From Avelusimicrobium sp963660385 (GTDB lineage: Bacteria; Elusimicrobiota; Elusimicrobia; Elusimicrobiales; Elusimicrobiaceae), in contig CAVKWQ010000012.1 in assembly GCA_963660385.1 (NCBI GenBank), forward strand, positions 1 through 31,853: 31,853 nt of DNA. Direction: 5' to 3'. The notes beneath the pieces were generated by a model. That model searched no databases. It was not told the DNA's origin and saw only the letters and a program-made list of their open reading frames with translations. The number at the start of each line of letters is the position of its first letter. Position 1 is the stretch's first letter. The position numbers and the translations under genes were made by a program. This document shows, one piece after another, positions 15,166 to 23,369 of the stretch.

Positions 15166-15831
15166 ATGAAAAAGTTTTTAGCCGTTGCCGTATGCCTTTT
15201 GGGTTTTGCGTTTACAGTGCAGGCCCGCGCCTATCAAACGGGCGATGTTTTATTGGGAGCGGCTTTTGTGGCCTCACCGCTTGAATTAGGAACTGACTGG
15301 GGCGAGGTTAATGTGGATGACCAAACGGATAATATTTCGCACGATGCCAAACTGGGGCATCCGGGCCTTGGGGGCGAAATTTCCGCCTTGTACTTTGTGC
15401 ATCCGCGCGTAGCCTTGGGCGTACTGGCGGAAGACCAAAATTTTGATACCGACCTTTCCAGCGGCTGGGAAATTAACACCAGCACCCGCCAACGCAATTA
15501 TATGTTGGCCGCGCGCGTGTTTTTGACCGATACGGAAAATTTGTATAAGGTTTATTTGCCCTTGGCCGTAGGCGTGGCGCGTACCGATATGACGGTAGAT
15601 TTTACCACGAACGAACATTTCCGCTATACGGGCTTTGCCGGGCACGCGGGTTTAGGGGTGGAACGGGCTTTAACGGACCGCTGGGCCGTGGATTTGGAAG
15701 TGCGCTACAACGTAAACCGCTTTCACGCGTCTAAACAGATTTCCTCGGGCCCGCACGCGGGGCACCACGTTACCATTTATCCGCGCGCGGCGTATGTAAC
15801 TACGTCCTTGCGGGTGTTGTACCGGATTTAA
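15166..15831 (+). CDS. Outer-membrane beta-barrel protein
   Basis: A 221-residue protein with a signal peptide (1 to about 20, ending VQA). The body is built of alternating hydrophobic strands with aromatic residues and ends in an aromatic/hydrophobic beta-signal-like strand (TSLRVLYRI). Gly-rich strand pairs such as GLGGEISALYFVHPRVALGV and AGHAGLGVERALTDRWAVDL match OmpW or OmpA-barrel style eight-stranded proteins. No peptidoglycan-binding domain follows. It is a single gene with its own extended -10 promoter and a bidirectional terminator. The exact family and ligand are unclear. Confidence 0.75.
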   Translation: MKKFLAVAVCLLGFAFTVQARAYQTGDVLLGAAFVASPLELGTDWGEVNVDDQTDNISHDAKLGHPGLGGEISALYFVHPRVALGVLAEDQNFDTDLSSGWEINTSTRQRNYMLAARVFLTDTENLYKVYLPLAVGVARTDMTVDFTTNEHFRYTGFAGHAGLGVERALTDRWAVDLEVRYNVNRFHASKQISSGPHAGHHVTIYPRAAYVTTSLRVLYRI

Positions 15832-15851
15832 GTATCGGGGGGTAGAACCGA

Positions 15852-15885
15852 TAAAAAGGGGCGGCTTATAAAAGCCGCCCCTTTT
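15852..15885. terminator. Bidirectional terminator between the beta-barrel gene and holA
   Basis: GGGGCGGCTT (15858-15867) pairs with AAGCCGCCCC (15872-15881), with A and T tracts on the two sides. It serves both convergent units. Confidence 0.92.
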
Positions 15886-15886
15886 G

Positions 15887-16897
15887 CTATTTGTTAAAAA
15901 GTGTTAGCAAAATGCCCTTTAAAACGATTTTAGGGTCGGATGCCGTAGAAGATTTAAAGGCGCTGTCTGCATCAATAATGCGGTTTAGCGCGTTTAAAAA
16001 GTTTTTGGAAGGGGGAAACGTCCGGGCCGAACTGACAAGGCGGTTTTCCCAGTACATTAGGCCTGCCGCGCGCAAAATTTCGGACGGAGCCATACCGGCT
16101 TCGGATAAGCGTTTAATGCGCGCCATTTTTAAAATAGGGAACGTCATTTTGCTCAAAATGCCTACGGGTTCCTCTCCGTCGTCTACCAGTTTATCCACCA
16201 GTTGTACGGCGCGGTTTTTGTTGCAGGCGGTAATCGCGTTAGACAGTTCAAAAGGGTTTTCCTCTTTGCTAAAACCGATACAGGCAAGTACGTCGTCCTT
16301 GGTAATGGTCTTATTTTCCCGGTCTAGGGTGTAGAGGTACAACTTTTCAATTTCGTTATCCAGGGCCGCCAGTTCGCCGCCAATGCTTTCGCACAGTAAA
16401 TCTACGGAATCAAAATCTGCCTTTAAGCCTTTTTCTTGCATTTTTTGGCGGACCCACGTATTTAAATCGTCTTTTTTGAGTTCCTCAAAACTAACCACGC
16501 GCCCGGCGTCGGAGCAGATTTCCGCCAGCACCTTTTCCGTCTTCATTTTTTTGGAATCGTTATGCGTTAAAATAAGCGTGGTGGTGGGGAGTGGGTTATC
16601 CAAATAGCGGATGAGGGCTTCCTTGGGCTCTTTGCGCAGTTTTTCTATGCCCGTCAGTACGATAAGGCGCGCATCGGAAAATACCGGGGCCGTGTTGGCT
16701 AACGCGAGCACCTCGCCGAGGTCCGCTTTGTCCGCTTCGCTTTGAAAAGCGTTAAAATCGTCCGGGTGGAGGATTTCGCGGATTTTCTTAATAATTAAAT
16801 TTTTGCGATAGACATCTTCCCCCGTCAGTAAATAGACGGGGGAGATGATATTTTGTGCAAGTTCTGCGGATAATTTTTCGGCGGTAATTTTAGGCAT
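15887..16897 (-). CDS. holA: DNA polymerase III delta subunit
   Basis: A 336-residue clamp-loader delta subunit that opens the sliding clamp. Features are the N-terminal SPVYLLTGEDVYRKNLIIKKI, a central LNTWVRQKMQEKG segment and ENPFELSNAITACNKNRAVQLVDKL with the NPF(E/D)L signature of the family. A helical collar domain follows. It is the last gene of the leuS-lptE-holA block and starts 2 nt after lptE. This order is the same as in E. coli, which supports the identification of all three. Confidence 0.93.
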   Translation of the reverse strand: MPKITAEKLSAELAQNIISPVYLLTGEDVYRKNLIIKKIREILHPDDFNAFQSEADKADLGEVLALANTAPVFSDARLIVLTGIEKLRKEPKEALIRYLDNPLPTTTLILTHNDSKKMKTEKVLAEICSDAGRVVSFEELKKDDLNTWVRQKMQEKGLKADFDSVDLLCESIGGELAALDNEIEKLYLYTLDRENKTITKDDVLACIGFSKEENPFELSNAITACNKNRAVQLVDKLVDDGEEPVGILSKMTFPILKMARIKRLSEAGMAPSEILRAAGLMYWENRLVSSARTFPPSKNFLNALNRIIDADSAFKSSTASDPKIVLKGILLTLFNK

Positions 16898-16899
16898 TT

Positions 16900-17481
16900 T
16901 TAGTGCGTAATGGTGGTATATTCCGGGTTGTTCATTACTTTCTTTTTGTTTTCGCTCATTACCGAGCCAAAACCGTCCACCGTGCGTTTGACGATGTCTT
17001 TGGACAGTTTTTCAAAGACCACGTCGCGCGCCTGTACTTCCGTCATCCCGCCCGGAAGCGTGGACGCCGAGTAAATCTGAGTGCCCAAAAAGGCGGGCTC
17101 GCGCCATACGGGGGCGTTGGTGGTTTTATCCATAAACACCACATCCAGCCAAATATCCATACGGTAAACGGTGGGGATTAATTGGCTGTCGTACTGAATC
17201 GGTACGTTTAAATAGCGCGAAATGGTGGTAACAACCACGCCCTCGGCGTTGGAATTTTCGGAAACGATTTGATAGGAACCGTTGCGCAAAAATTCATCGT
17301 AAAGTTCGTTGTAAAATTTATCTTCCAGCGCAAATACTTCCGTTTTGTTTAAAATAGGCCGTACCGCAATTTTTTTGATATGCTGCGGCATAATTTGGGC
17401 CTGCGGTTTATACACCGCCCCTTCGCTGGCACAAGCGGCCAACGCCGCCACGGCACACAAGGCACAGATAAATTTCTTCAT
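16900..17481 (-). CDS. lptE: LptE-like lipoprotein (LPS assembly)
   Basis: A 193-residue lipoprotein with signal peptide and lipobox LAAC, modified Cys at residue 17. LptE plugs the LptD barrel in the outer membrane and helps insert lipopolysaccharide. The primary sequence is weakly conserved, as usual for the family. The assignment leans on size, lipobox, the motif KIAVRPILNKTE followed by a strand-rich body, and position between leuS and holA as in proteobacteria. It lies 11 nt after leuS and 2 nt before holA. Confidence 0.8.
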   Translation of the reverse strand: MKKFICALCAVAALAACASEGAVYKPQAQIMPQHIKKIAVRPILNKTEVFALEDKFYNELYDEFLRNGSYQIVSENSNAEGVVVTTISRYLNVPIQYDSQLIPTVYRMDIWLDVVFMDKTTNAPVWREPAFLGTQIYSASTLPGGMTEVQARDVVFEKLSKDIVKRTVDGFGSVMSENKKKVMNNPEYTTITH

Positions 17482-17492
17482 ACAGACTCCCT

Positions 17493-20006
17493 TTATTTTT
17501 TAGGTGCGGCCACTACGCTTACCATACGGCCGGGCACGACGATAATCTTTTTGATTTCCATCCCCTCTAAACTGCGGGTAACTTTGGGGCTGGCAAGTGC
17601 AATTTTTTCAATTTCCGCACGTTCGGCGTTTCTGGGCACGGCCACACGGTCGCGCACTTTGCCGTTTACCTGCACGCCGATTTCGGCTGTATCGTCTTGC
17701 ATTAAGGCTTCGTTGGGTTTCGGCCAAGCCGATTTAACTACAAAGCCCTCGTAGCCCTTTTGCTGCCAGATTTCCTCGGTCAGGTGCGGAGCGAACGGGT
17801 GCAGCAGTTTCAGGAACGTTTGGAACGTATCTTGGCTGATTTGCGGCAGTTTGCTGATGTCGTTAAACAGCACCATTAAAGAGGAAATAGCCGTGTTGAA
17901 GCGGAAGTTTTCAATATCTTCGCCTACCTTGGCAATGGTTTTATTCTTTAAAATTTCGCTCTTGCGCGGGTCTGCTTCGGTTACGATTTTGATAGTATCC
18001 GCCCAGCCGCAAACGCGTTTTAAGAAGCGCGTTACGCCCTCAATCCCCTTCATATCCCAGGGTTTGCTGGCCTCAAACGGGCCCATAAACATTTCATACA
18101 TACGGAACGCATCGGCGCCGTACTGCGTAAGGATATCGTCGGGGTTGACGACGTTCTTTTTGGATTTGGACATCTTTTCCACCATAGGGGAAAGTTCCTC
18201 TCCGGTGGTTTTTAAATAGGCTTTGCCGTCTTTAAAATCAATTTCGTCATAGCCGTGGTAATTGCCCATTTTGTCGCGGTACGAGAAGGCTAAAATCATC
18301 CCTTGGTGGCGCAACTTGTGGAACGGCTCCTTGTGGCTGACGTAGCCCAAATCGTAGAGTACGCGGTGCCAGAAGCGGGCATAAAGCAGGTGAAGTACGG
18401 CGTGTTCCGCGCCGCCAATGTAGCAATCCACCGGGCCGTAGGCCTTTTCAATGGCCGGGTCCACAAAAATTTTATCGTTGTGCGGGTCCATATAGCGCAG
18501 GTAGTACCAGCAGGAGCCTGCCCATTGGGGCATAGTGTTGGTTTCGCGCTTGGCCGGGCCGCCGCAATGCGGGCAGGTGGTGTTGACCCAACTGTCCACC
18601 GTAGCCAAGGGGGATTCCCCGGTGCCGGAGGGTTCAAATTTCTCTACTTCCGGCAGCGTAAGCGGCAGTTGGTCTTCCGGCAACGGCACGACACCGCATT
18701 TAGGACAATGCACTATCGGGATAGGTTCGCCCCAATAGCGCTGGCGGGCAAACACCCAGTCGCGCAGTTTATAGGTGGTTTTGGCCTTGCCTAAACCGCG
18801 TTCGGTGAGCCACTTAATCATAGCGGCTTTGGATTCTTTTACGCGCAGACCATTTAAAAAGCCGGAGTTAATAAGTTCCCCGTCGCCCGTGAAGGCTTCT
18901 TTTTCTACGCCTTGTTCGCTTTTAATCACTTCAATAATTTCAAGACCGAATTTTTTGGCAAACGCGTAGTCGCGTTCGTCGTGGGCGGGCACGGCCATAA
19001 TGGCCCCCGTGCCGTAACCCATAAGCACATAGTCGGACGTCCACACCGGGATTTTTTTACCGTTTACCGGGTTAATGGCATACGCCCCCGTAAATACGCC
19101 CGTTTTAATTTTGTTTAAGTCGCCGCGCTCCAAGTCGCTCTTTTTGGCGGCTTCGGCCTGATAGGCGGCCACGGCGGCTTGTTGTTCGGGTGTTACGATT
19201 TTTTTAAGAATCGGGTGTTCGGGCGAAACCACCATATAGGTAGCGCCGAAGAGCGTGTCCGGGCGGGTGGTAAATACGGTTAAAGTTTCATCCGCGCCGT
19301 CCACCTTAAAGGTTACTTCGGCCCCGTTGGATTTGCCAATCCAGTTGCGCTGCATTGCAAGCGTGCTTTCCGGCCAGTCCAATTCGTCCAGGCCTTCCAG
19401 CAGTTTTTCGGCGTAATCGGTAATGCGCAAAATCCATTGGCGCAGGGCCTTGCGTTCAATTTCGTGGCCGCAGCGTTCGCACTTTCCGTTAAATACTTCT
19501 TCGTTGGCGAGCCCCGTTTTGCACGAGGGACACCAGTTTATCGGTACGGTGGATTCGTAGGCCAGGCCCTTTTTAAAGAGTTGCAGGAAAATCCATTGCG
19601 TCCATTTATAATACTTGGGGTCCGTGGTGTCAATTTCCCGGTTCCAGTCGTATGCGAGGCCGATGGATTTAATTTGGCGTTTAAAATTTTGAATATTTTT
19701 ATGAGTGGTAATCCGCGGATGAATCCCCGTGGAAATAGCGTAGTTTTCCGCGGGCAGGCCGAACGCGTCCCACCCCATCGGGTGCAGTACGTCGTAGCCG
19801 TTCATTAGTTTGTAGCGAACAAGGATGTCGGAAGCGGTGTATCCTTCCGGATGGCCGACGTGCAGGCCCGCGCCCGACGGATACGGGAACATATCCAGAC
19901 AATAAAACTTTTTGCCTTTCGGCATTTTGGGGCTGGCAAAGAGGTTTGCTTTTTCCCAGCGTTCTTGTTGCTTTTTATCAATTTGCGGAAAGTTATCAAT
20001 ACTCAT
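17493..20006 (-). CDS. leuS: Leucyl-tRNA synthetase
   Basis: An 837-residue class I synthetase that charges tRNA-Leu. Motifs are HVGH (49-52), the zinc-binding CPSC/CERC pair around residues 165-190, the CP1 editing domain with TTRPDTLFGATYMV, and KMSKS (611-615). An anticodon-binding domain and a C-terminal domain (about 770-837) with VNGKVRDRV follow. Length is normal. A minus-strand TAAAAT at 20016-20021 and AAAGG just before the ATG could give a short-leader transcript. Read-through from gpmA 58 nt upstream is also likely. Confidence 0.97.
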   Translation of the reverse strand: MSIDNFPQIDKKQQERWEKANLFASPKMPKGKKFYCLDMFPYPSGAGLHVGHPEGYTASDILVRYKLMNGYDVLHPMGWDAFGLPAENYAISTGIHPRITTHKNIQNFKRQIKSIGLAYDWNREIDTTDPKYYKWTQWIFLQLFKKGLAYESTVPINWCPSCKTGLANEEVFNGKCERCGHEIERKALRQWILRITDYAEKLLEGLDELDWPESTLAMQRNWIGKSNGAEVTFKVDGADETLTVFTTRPDTLFGATYMVVSPEHPILKKIVTPEQQAAVAAYQAEAAKKSDLERGDLNKIKTGVFTGAYAINPVNGKKIPVWTSDYVLMGYGTGAIMAVPAHDERDYAFAKKFGLEIIEVIKSEQGVEKEAFTGDGELINSGFLNGLRVKESKAAMIKWLTERGLGKAKTTYKLRDWVFARQRYWGEPIPIVHCPKCGVVPLPEDQLPLTLPEVEKFEPSGTGESPLATVDSWVNTTCPHCGGPAKRETNTMPQWAGSCWYYLRYMDPHNDKIFVDPAIEKAYGPVDCYIGGAEHAVLHLLYARFWHRVLYDLGYVSHKEPFHKLRHQGMILAFSYRDKMGNYHGYDEIDFKDGKAYLKTTGEELSPMVEKMSKSKKNVVNPDDILTQYGADAFRMYEMFMGPFEASKPWDMKGIEGVTRFLKRVCGWADTIKIVTEADPRKSEILKNKTIAKVGEDIENFRFNTAISSLMVLFNDISKLPQISQDTFQTFLKLLHPFAPHLTEEIWQQKGYEGFVVKSAWPKPNEALMQDDTAEIGVQVNGKVRDRVAVPRNAERAEIEKIALASPKVTRSLEGMEIKKIIVVPGRMVSVVAAPKK

Positions 20007-20064
20007 AATACCTTTATTTTAACAATTTTTCAGGGGAAAGGCACTCTTTTTGCGGGAGAAGCGC

Positions 20065-20775
20065 TTATTCGGGGCGGCGCTTTAAAAAGGAGGCGATTTT
20101 TTGCGGGTCGCCTAAAAAGTAATCTTGGGTTGCACGGTAGGTTTTATCTAACTCCATTACCCACGGGGTGGCGGGCGGAACGACCAATTTTTCTACGGCT
20201 TTGGGTGCCAAGTTTTTGAAATAGACGGCAAGTGCGCGCAGTAAATCTTCGTGCGCGGCCACTAATTGCACGTCATAGCGTGCAAAGACCGGAAAAACCA
20301 CTTGGGTAAAAAAGCCCAGGGCCCGCTGTTGGGCTTGCTGTAAGGACTCCCCGTTGGGCGGTGTAACGCCGGGCGGAACCAGTTGGTAAGCGTCCGCATT
20401 GTCCTCGGCGGGTGGGGGTGCAGGAAAAAACGTCTGCCGCCAAGAAAGCACCGCGGTAAGGCCGTATTTTTGGGCGGCCTCTTGGCGGGTTTTATCTTGT
20501 AAATCGCCATAGTGGCGTTCGTTTAGCCGCCAATCGGTTTGTAAGGAAATTTTATAGGGCATACACGCTAAAACAGCCTGTGCGGTTTGCTGTGCGCGCA
20601 GTAAACAAGATGAATAGGCGGTCTGTGGCAAAAGTCCGGCTTTTTTTAATAATTCCCCTGCTTGCTTGGCTTGGGCGTGCCCTTGCGCGGTCAGCGGAGC
20701 ATCGGCCCAACCGGTAAAGCGGTGGGCTAAATTGTAGGTGCTTTGTCCGTGGCGCAGTAAAATGAGTTTCTTCAT
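20065..20775 (-). CDS. gpmA: 2,3-bisphosphoglycerate-dependent phosphoglycerate mutase
   Basis: A 236-residue histidine-phosphatase-superfamily mutase that interconverts 3- and 2-phosphoglycerate in glycolysis. Signatures are LLRHGQSTYN with phospho-acceptor His9, RFTGWADAPLT, LNERHYGDLQ (Glu86) and the second catalytic His175. The last motif is AAHEDLLRAL instead of the common AAHGNSLRAL, so Gly-Asn is replaced by Glu-Asp next to the active site. The ATG at 20775 is chosen because the family begins at MKKLILLRHG; a frame extension to 21003 lies inside the Xer gene. It starts 2 nt after the Xer stop codon, so the two are coupled. Confidence 0.88.
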   Translation of the reverse strand: MKKLILLRHGQSTYNLAHRFTGWADAPLTAQGHAQAKQAGELLKKAGLLPQTAYSSCLLRAQQTAQAVLACMPYKISLQTDWRLNERHYGDLQDKTRQEAAQKYGLTAVLSWRQTFFPAPPPAEDNADAYQLVPPGVTPPNGESLQQAQQRALGFFTQVVFPVFARYDVQLVAAHEDLLRALAVYFKNLAPKAVEKLVVPPATPWVMELDKTYRATQDYFLGDPQKIASFLKRRPE

Positions 20776-20777
20776 AA

Positions 20778-21668
20778 TCAGCCGTGCGGGTGATATTTTT
20801 TGTGCTTGGCCTTTAAGTCGCTTACGTCCAAATGCGTGTAGATTTGGGTTGTCGTCAAATTGGCGTGGCCGAGCATTTCCTGCAAACTTCTTAAATCGGC
20901 CCCACCCTGCAACAGGTGCGACGCAAAGGTGTGGCGGAAGAGGTGCGGGTGGAGCGGTTGGGAGATATTGGCCTTGCGCCCCAAAGCGGCAAGGTCCTTC
21001 CATACGGACACGCGGCTTATCTTTTTGCCGTTTTTGTTTAAAAACAGTTCAGAGCCCACCTCTTTGGCCGCGAAGTGCGCCTCGCGCTCCGCCAGATATT
21101 GCTTGATACGCTCTACGGCACGGTCGTGGATTGGCACAAAGCGTTGCTTGCCGCCCTTACCTAGTGCTAAAACCCACTTTTCCACCAAGTTTACGTTTTC
21201 CAACCGCAGGTTGATAAGTTCGCTTACGCGCAGGCCCGCCGCATACAAAAGTTCAATAATGGTTACGGTGCGGATTTCGTCAAATTTTTCGGCCGGGTAG
21301 GAAAGGAGTCTATCCATTTCCTCGCGCGTGAGTTGGGTGGGAATTTTTTGCGCCAGTTTGGGCGATTTTAAAAAGCGGGTTGGGTCGTCCTTTATTTTTT
21401 CCTCAATCAGCAGAAATTTGTAAAAGCATTTAACGGCTTCCATTTTGCGGAAAATGCTCGTAGCGGCCAGTTTTTCAATGACGCGCAACTGGTAGTTGTA
21501 TTGGTCCAAAAATTCGGGCGTAATAGTTAAGGGGTCCTTTTCGTTGGCCTCGCAATATTCCAAAAAGTGTTCCGCATCGCTGCCGTAGGACGCGGTGGTG
21601 TTGGGCGAGAGTTGGCGCTCAAAGGTTAAATGGTTTTTAAAATCTTCCAGTAAGGTTTGGTTAGTCAT
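20778..21668 (-). CDS. xerD: Tyrosine recombinase XerC/XerD
   Basis: A 296-residue site-specific recombinase. Xer proteins resolve chromosome dimers at dif. It has an N-terminal SAM-like core-binding domain (about 5-95) and a catalytic domain with all expected residues: R147 (GLRVSEL), K171, H242 and R245 (HPHLFRHTFASHLL), H268 (LGHANLTTTQIYTHL) and nucleophile Y277. Sequence around GGADLR leans to XerD over XerC. The ATG at 21668 is chosen since the family starts at MTNQTLLEDF. Its first 8 nt overlap the end of the glycosyltransferase gene. Housekeeping length and context make a phage or integron integrase unlikely. Confidence 0.9.
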   Translation of the reverse strand: MTNQTLLEDFKNHLTFERQLSPNTTASYGSDAEHFLEYCEANEKDPLTITPEFLDQYNYQLRVIEKLAATSIFRKMEAVKCFYKFLLIEEKIKDDPTRFLKSPKLAQKIPTQLTREEMDRLLSYPAEKFDEIRTVTIIELLYAAGLRVSELINLRLENVNLVEKWVLALGKGGKQRFVPIHDRAVERIKQYLAEREAHFAAKEVGSELFLNKNGKKISRVSVWKDLAALGRKANISQPLHPHLFRHTFASHLLQGGADLRSLQEMLGHANLTTTQIYTHLDVSDLKAKHKKYHPHG

Positions 21669-23124
21669 TTTCAATAATCCGTCCCGGTTTGGCAGATAAA
21701 ATGCAAATATCCGGCGCAAAAATAAGCGGCTCTTGGGCTTCTTCCAGACCGTAGGTGGTTTCTGTAAAAATAAGATGATGAACCGAGCAAACCGGGATTA
21801 ACACGGGCAGTTTTTCGCCCGTGAACGCAAGTTCGCGGTTTTGTACCGTAAGCGGAATTAATTCCAATGCGTAATTTTTAGGTGCGTAAAAGGTGTACAT
21901 CACTTGCAGGGCGGCGGGGGGATAGCCCGTTTTGGCCGTATCTACTAACAGTGTATGGCGTTTTTCCACTTGGGTTAAATGCGTAAGCGCATTTTTAAGC
22001 CCGGTGGGCTCTTGCTTAGCGTTATGCACAAATTCCCAATGTTCGCCTATCCAACCCATCAGCAAAAGCGGCAATAGGACAATTAATATTTTATGCCGCG
22101 CTTGCAAATGGAACAGAGCATAAGCCAGTAACAATAAAAAGGATGGCATTGCGGCCAAAAAGTAACGGTCCAGCCACAAGTTGTATTTGTGCGAAACGCC
22201 CGCCACTACACCTAATAAAATAAGGTTTTGGCCCAAGGGTAAACTGAAATCGGTGCGGAGCAAGAGGGTTTTTTTGTAGGCAAACAGAATAGACGTTCCC
22301 GCCAAAACGGTTAAAACAACAAGTCCGCCCAAGAGCCTGTCCGAGCCAAAGAGAAATTGGGCAATTTCAAAACTGGCCTGCAAGGGGGGCGTAGCATACC
22401 ACCAAGAGGACCCCGGTGCGGTCATTAGCGTTACCGTATGATATACCCACGGCAGCCAGCACGCAAAAACGGCGGCGGTTCCCCAAAAAACAGTTTTGCG
22501 CCCCGTTTTAAAATAGCAGGCATATAAAAATACAAGTAGCGCCGTGATAAAAAAGAGCGCGGACGAAAAGTAATGCAGGTACGCGGCAAACAGCCCGGTA
22601 ATAAAAAACGATATCCAGCGTTTGGTGGATGGTTTTTTATGGGAGGATAACAGGTCCAAAAGTGAAAGCGCCTGCAAGGTGAGGGCGGCAACCGTCAGCA
22701 CCGCAAACGAATAGGCGCGGATGACGCCTGCAAATTGTACCAAGGCAAACGAGCCTGCCATTAGCGCGGTGAAAATAAAGCGTTGGATAGGGTTCCACCG
22801 TCTGGGCGCCAAAAACCAAACCAAAGGAACCGTAGCGGCGGAGACAAGTGCGCTTAACAGCCGCATATAAAAGGGCGTTAGCGGAAACAGGTGGTTCCAG
22901 CCATAAAGGATAAAGTTATAAAGCGGCAGGTTGACGTCTTTTAACAGCATTTCCCGCCAAATGTGCGCCCACGAGAACCCCGGGAAAGCCGTAGCCATAG
23001 AGTAGAGTTCGTCATACAGCAGGCCCAAATGCAGGAGCGCGAAGCGTTGGCAGAACATATAAATGCCCAGCACTCCGGAAACTGCGAGCGAAACGGCCGT
23101 GATAATGGAATAAAATTTCTTCAT
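21661..23124 (-). CDS. GT-C fold membrane glycosyltransferase (family 39-like)
   Basis: A 487-residue polytopic membrane protein with about ten hydrophobic segments. The first extracytoplasmic loop has the acidic motif YDELYS (around residues 38-43), where GT-C enzymes carry the catalytic Asp. RAYS around residue 134 and a hydrophilic C-terminal domain of about 130 residues also fit the PMT/ArnT group, which transfers sugars from polyprenyl phosphate in the periplasm. Acceptor and sugar cannot be read. It is the first gene of a long minus-strand run and ends inside the Xer start. A TATAAT lies 13 nt before the ATG. Confidence 0.8.
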   Translation of the reverse strand: MKKFYSIITAVSLAVSGVLGIYMFCQRFALLHLGLLYDELYSMATAFPGFSWAHIWREMLLKDVNLPLYNFILYGWNHLFPLTPFYMRLLSALVSAATVPLVWFLAPRRWNPIQRFIFTALMAGSFALVQFAGVIRAYSFAVLTVAALTLQALSLLDLLSSHKKPSTKRWISFFITGLFAAYLHYFSSALFFITALLVFLYACYFKTGRKTVFWGTAAVFACWLPWVYHTVTLMTAPGSSWWYATPPLQASFEIAQFLFGSDRLLGGLVVLTVLAGTSILFAYKKTLLLRTDFSLPLGQNLILLGVVAGVSHKYNLWLDRYFLAAMPSFLLLLAYALFHLQARHKILIVLLPLLLMGWIGEHWEFVHNAKQEPTGLKNALTHLTQVEKRHTLLVDTAKTGYPPAALQVMYTFYAPKNYALELIPLTVQNRELAFTGEKLPVLIPVCSVHHLIFTETTYGLEEAQEPLIFAPDICILSAKPGRIIEND

Positions 23125-23137
23125 ACAGGTTATCCAT

Positions 23138-23143
23138 ATTATA
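23138..23143 (-). promoter_or_regulatory. -10 box of the glycosyltransferase-Xer-gpmA run
   Basis: A perfect TATAAT on the minus strand, 13 nt before the ATG at 23124, predicting a leader of only about 6 nt. No good -35 at 17 nt. Confidence 0.5.
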
Positions 23144-23173
23144 GAAAATTCCGTTTATGGAAAGGAGCAACGC

Positions 23174-23257
23174 GTGCGGCCCGCAGGGAGCGGATTTCCC
23201 CGCTATCAAATAAGAGGTCATCCTGAATTTAGTTCAGGATCTACCGATTGGGTAGTT
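23174..23257 (+). repeat. 84-bp dispersed repeat, copy R3
   Basis: It aligns without gaps to 31626-31709. The first 15 nt, GTGCGGCCCGCAGGG, are identical. The next 14 nt (23189-23202) are unrelated. The last 55 nt match at 52 positions and contain a hairpin ATCCTGAA/TTCAGGAT. The 14-nt block here can itself form AGCGG/CCGCT. The copy lies in the 245-nt gap between the glycosyltransferase gene and recA, which holds no gene. Confidence 0.9.
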
Positions 23258-23278
23258 TGTCTTTTGTAGTGTAGTTGC

Positions 23279-23310
23279 CGTCATCCTGGAAAGTTGTAGT
23301 CCAGGATCTG
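23279..23310 (-). repeat. Second palindromic repeat of the R3 cluster
   Basis: Arms ATCCTGG (23283-23289) and CCAGGAT (23301-23307), flanked by GTC on one side and CTG on the other. Read on the minus strand it is preceded by CAACAACAG and followed by GAC, the same linkers seen in cluster R1. Confidence 0.75.
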
Positions 23311-23327
23311 TTGTTGCCTTTGTGGCA

Positions 23328-23357
23328 TAAAAAAGGCCCCGCGGAAAGCGGGGCCTT
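23328..23357 (-). terminator. Terminator of clpC-recA
   Basis: GGCCCCGC (23335-23342) pairs with GCGGGGCC (23348-23355), with the minus-strand T tract 23329-23334. It sits 12 nt after the recA stop. Confidence 0.92.
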
Positions 23358-23369
23358 GTGATATACAGA

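Noticed and set aside
20778..21668. Xer recombinase as a mobile-element integrase linked to the nearby repeats
   Set aside because: Length, catalytic residues and neighbours fit housekeeping XerC/D. The repeats are 1.5 kb away and I could find no dif-like or attachment site.
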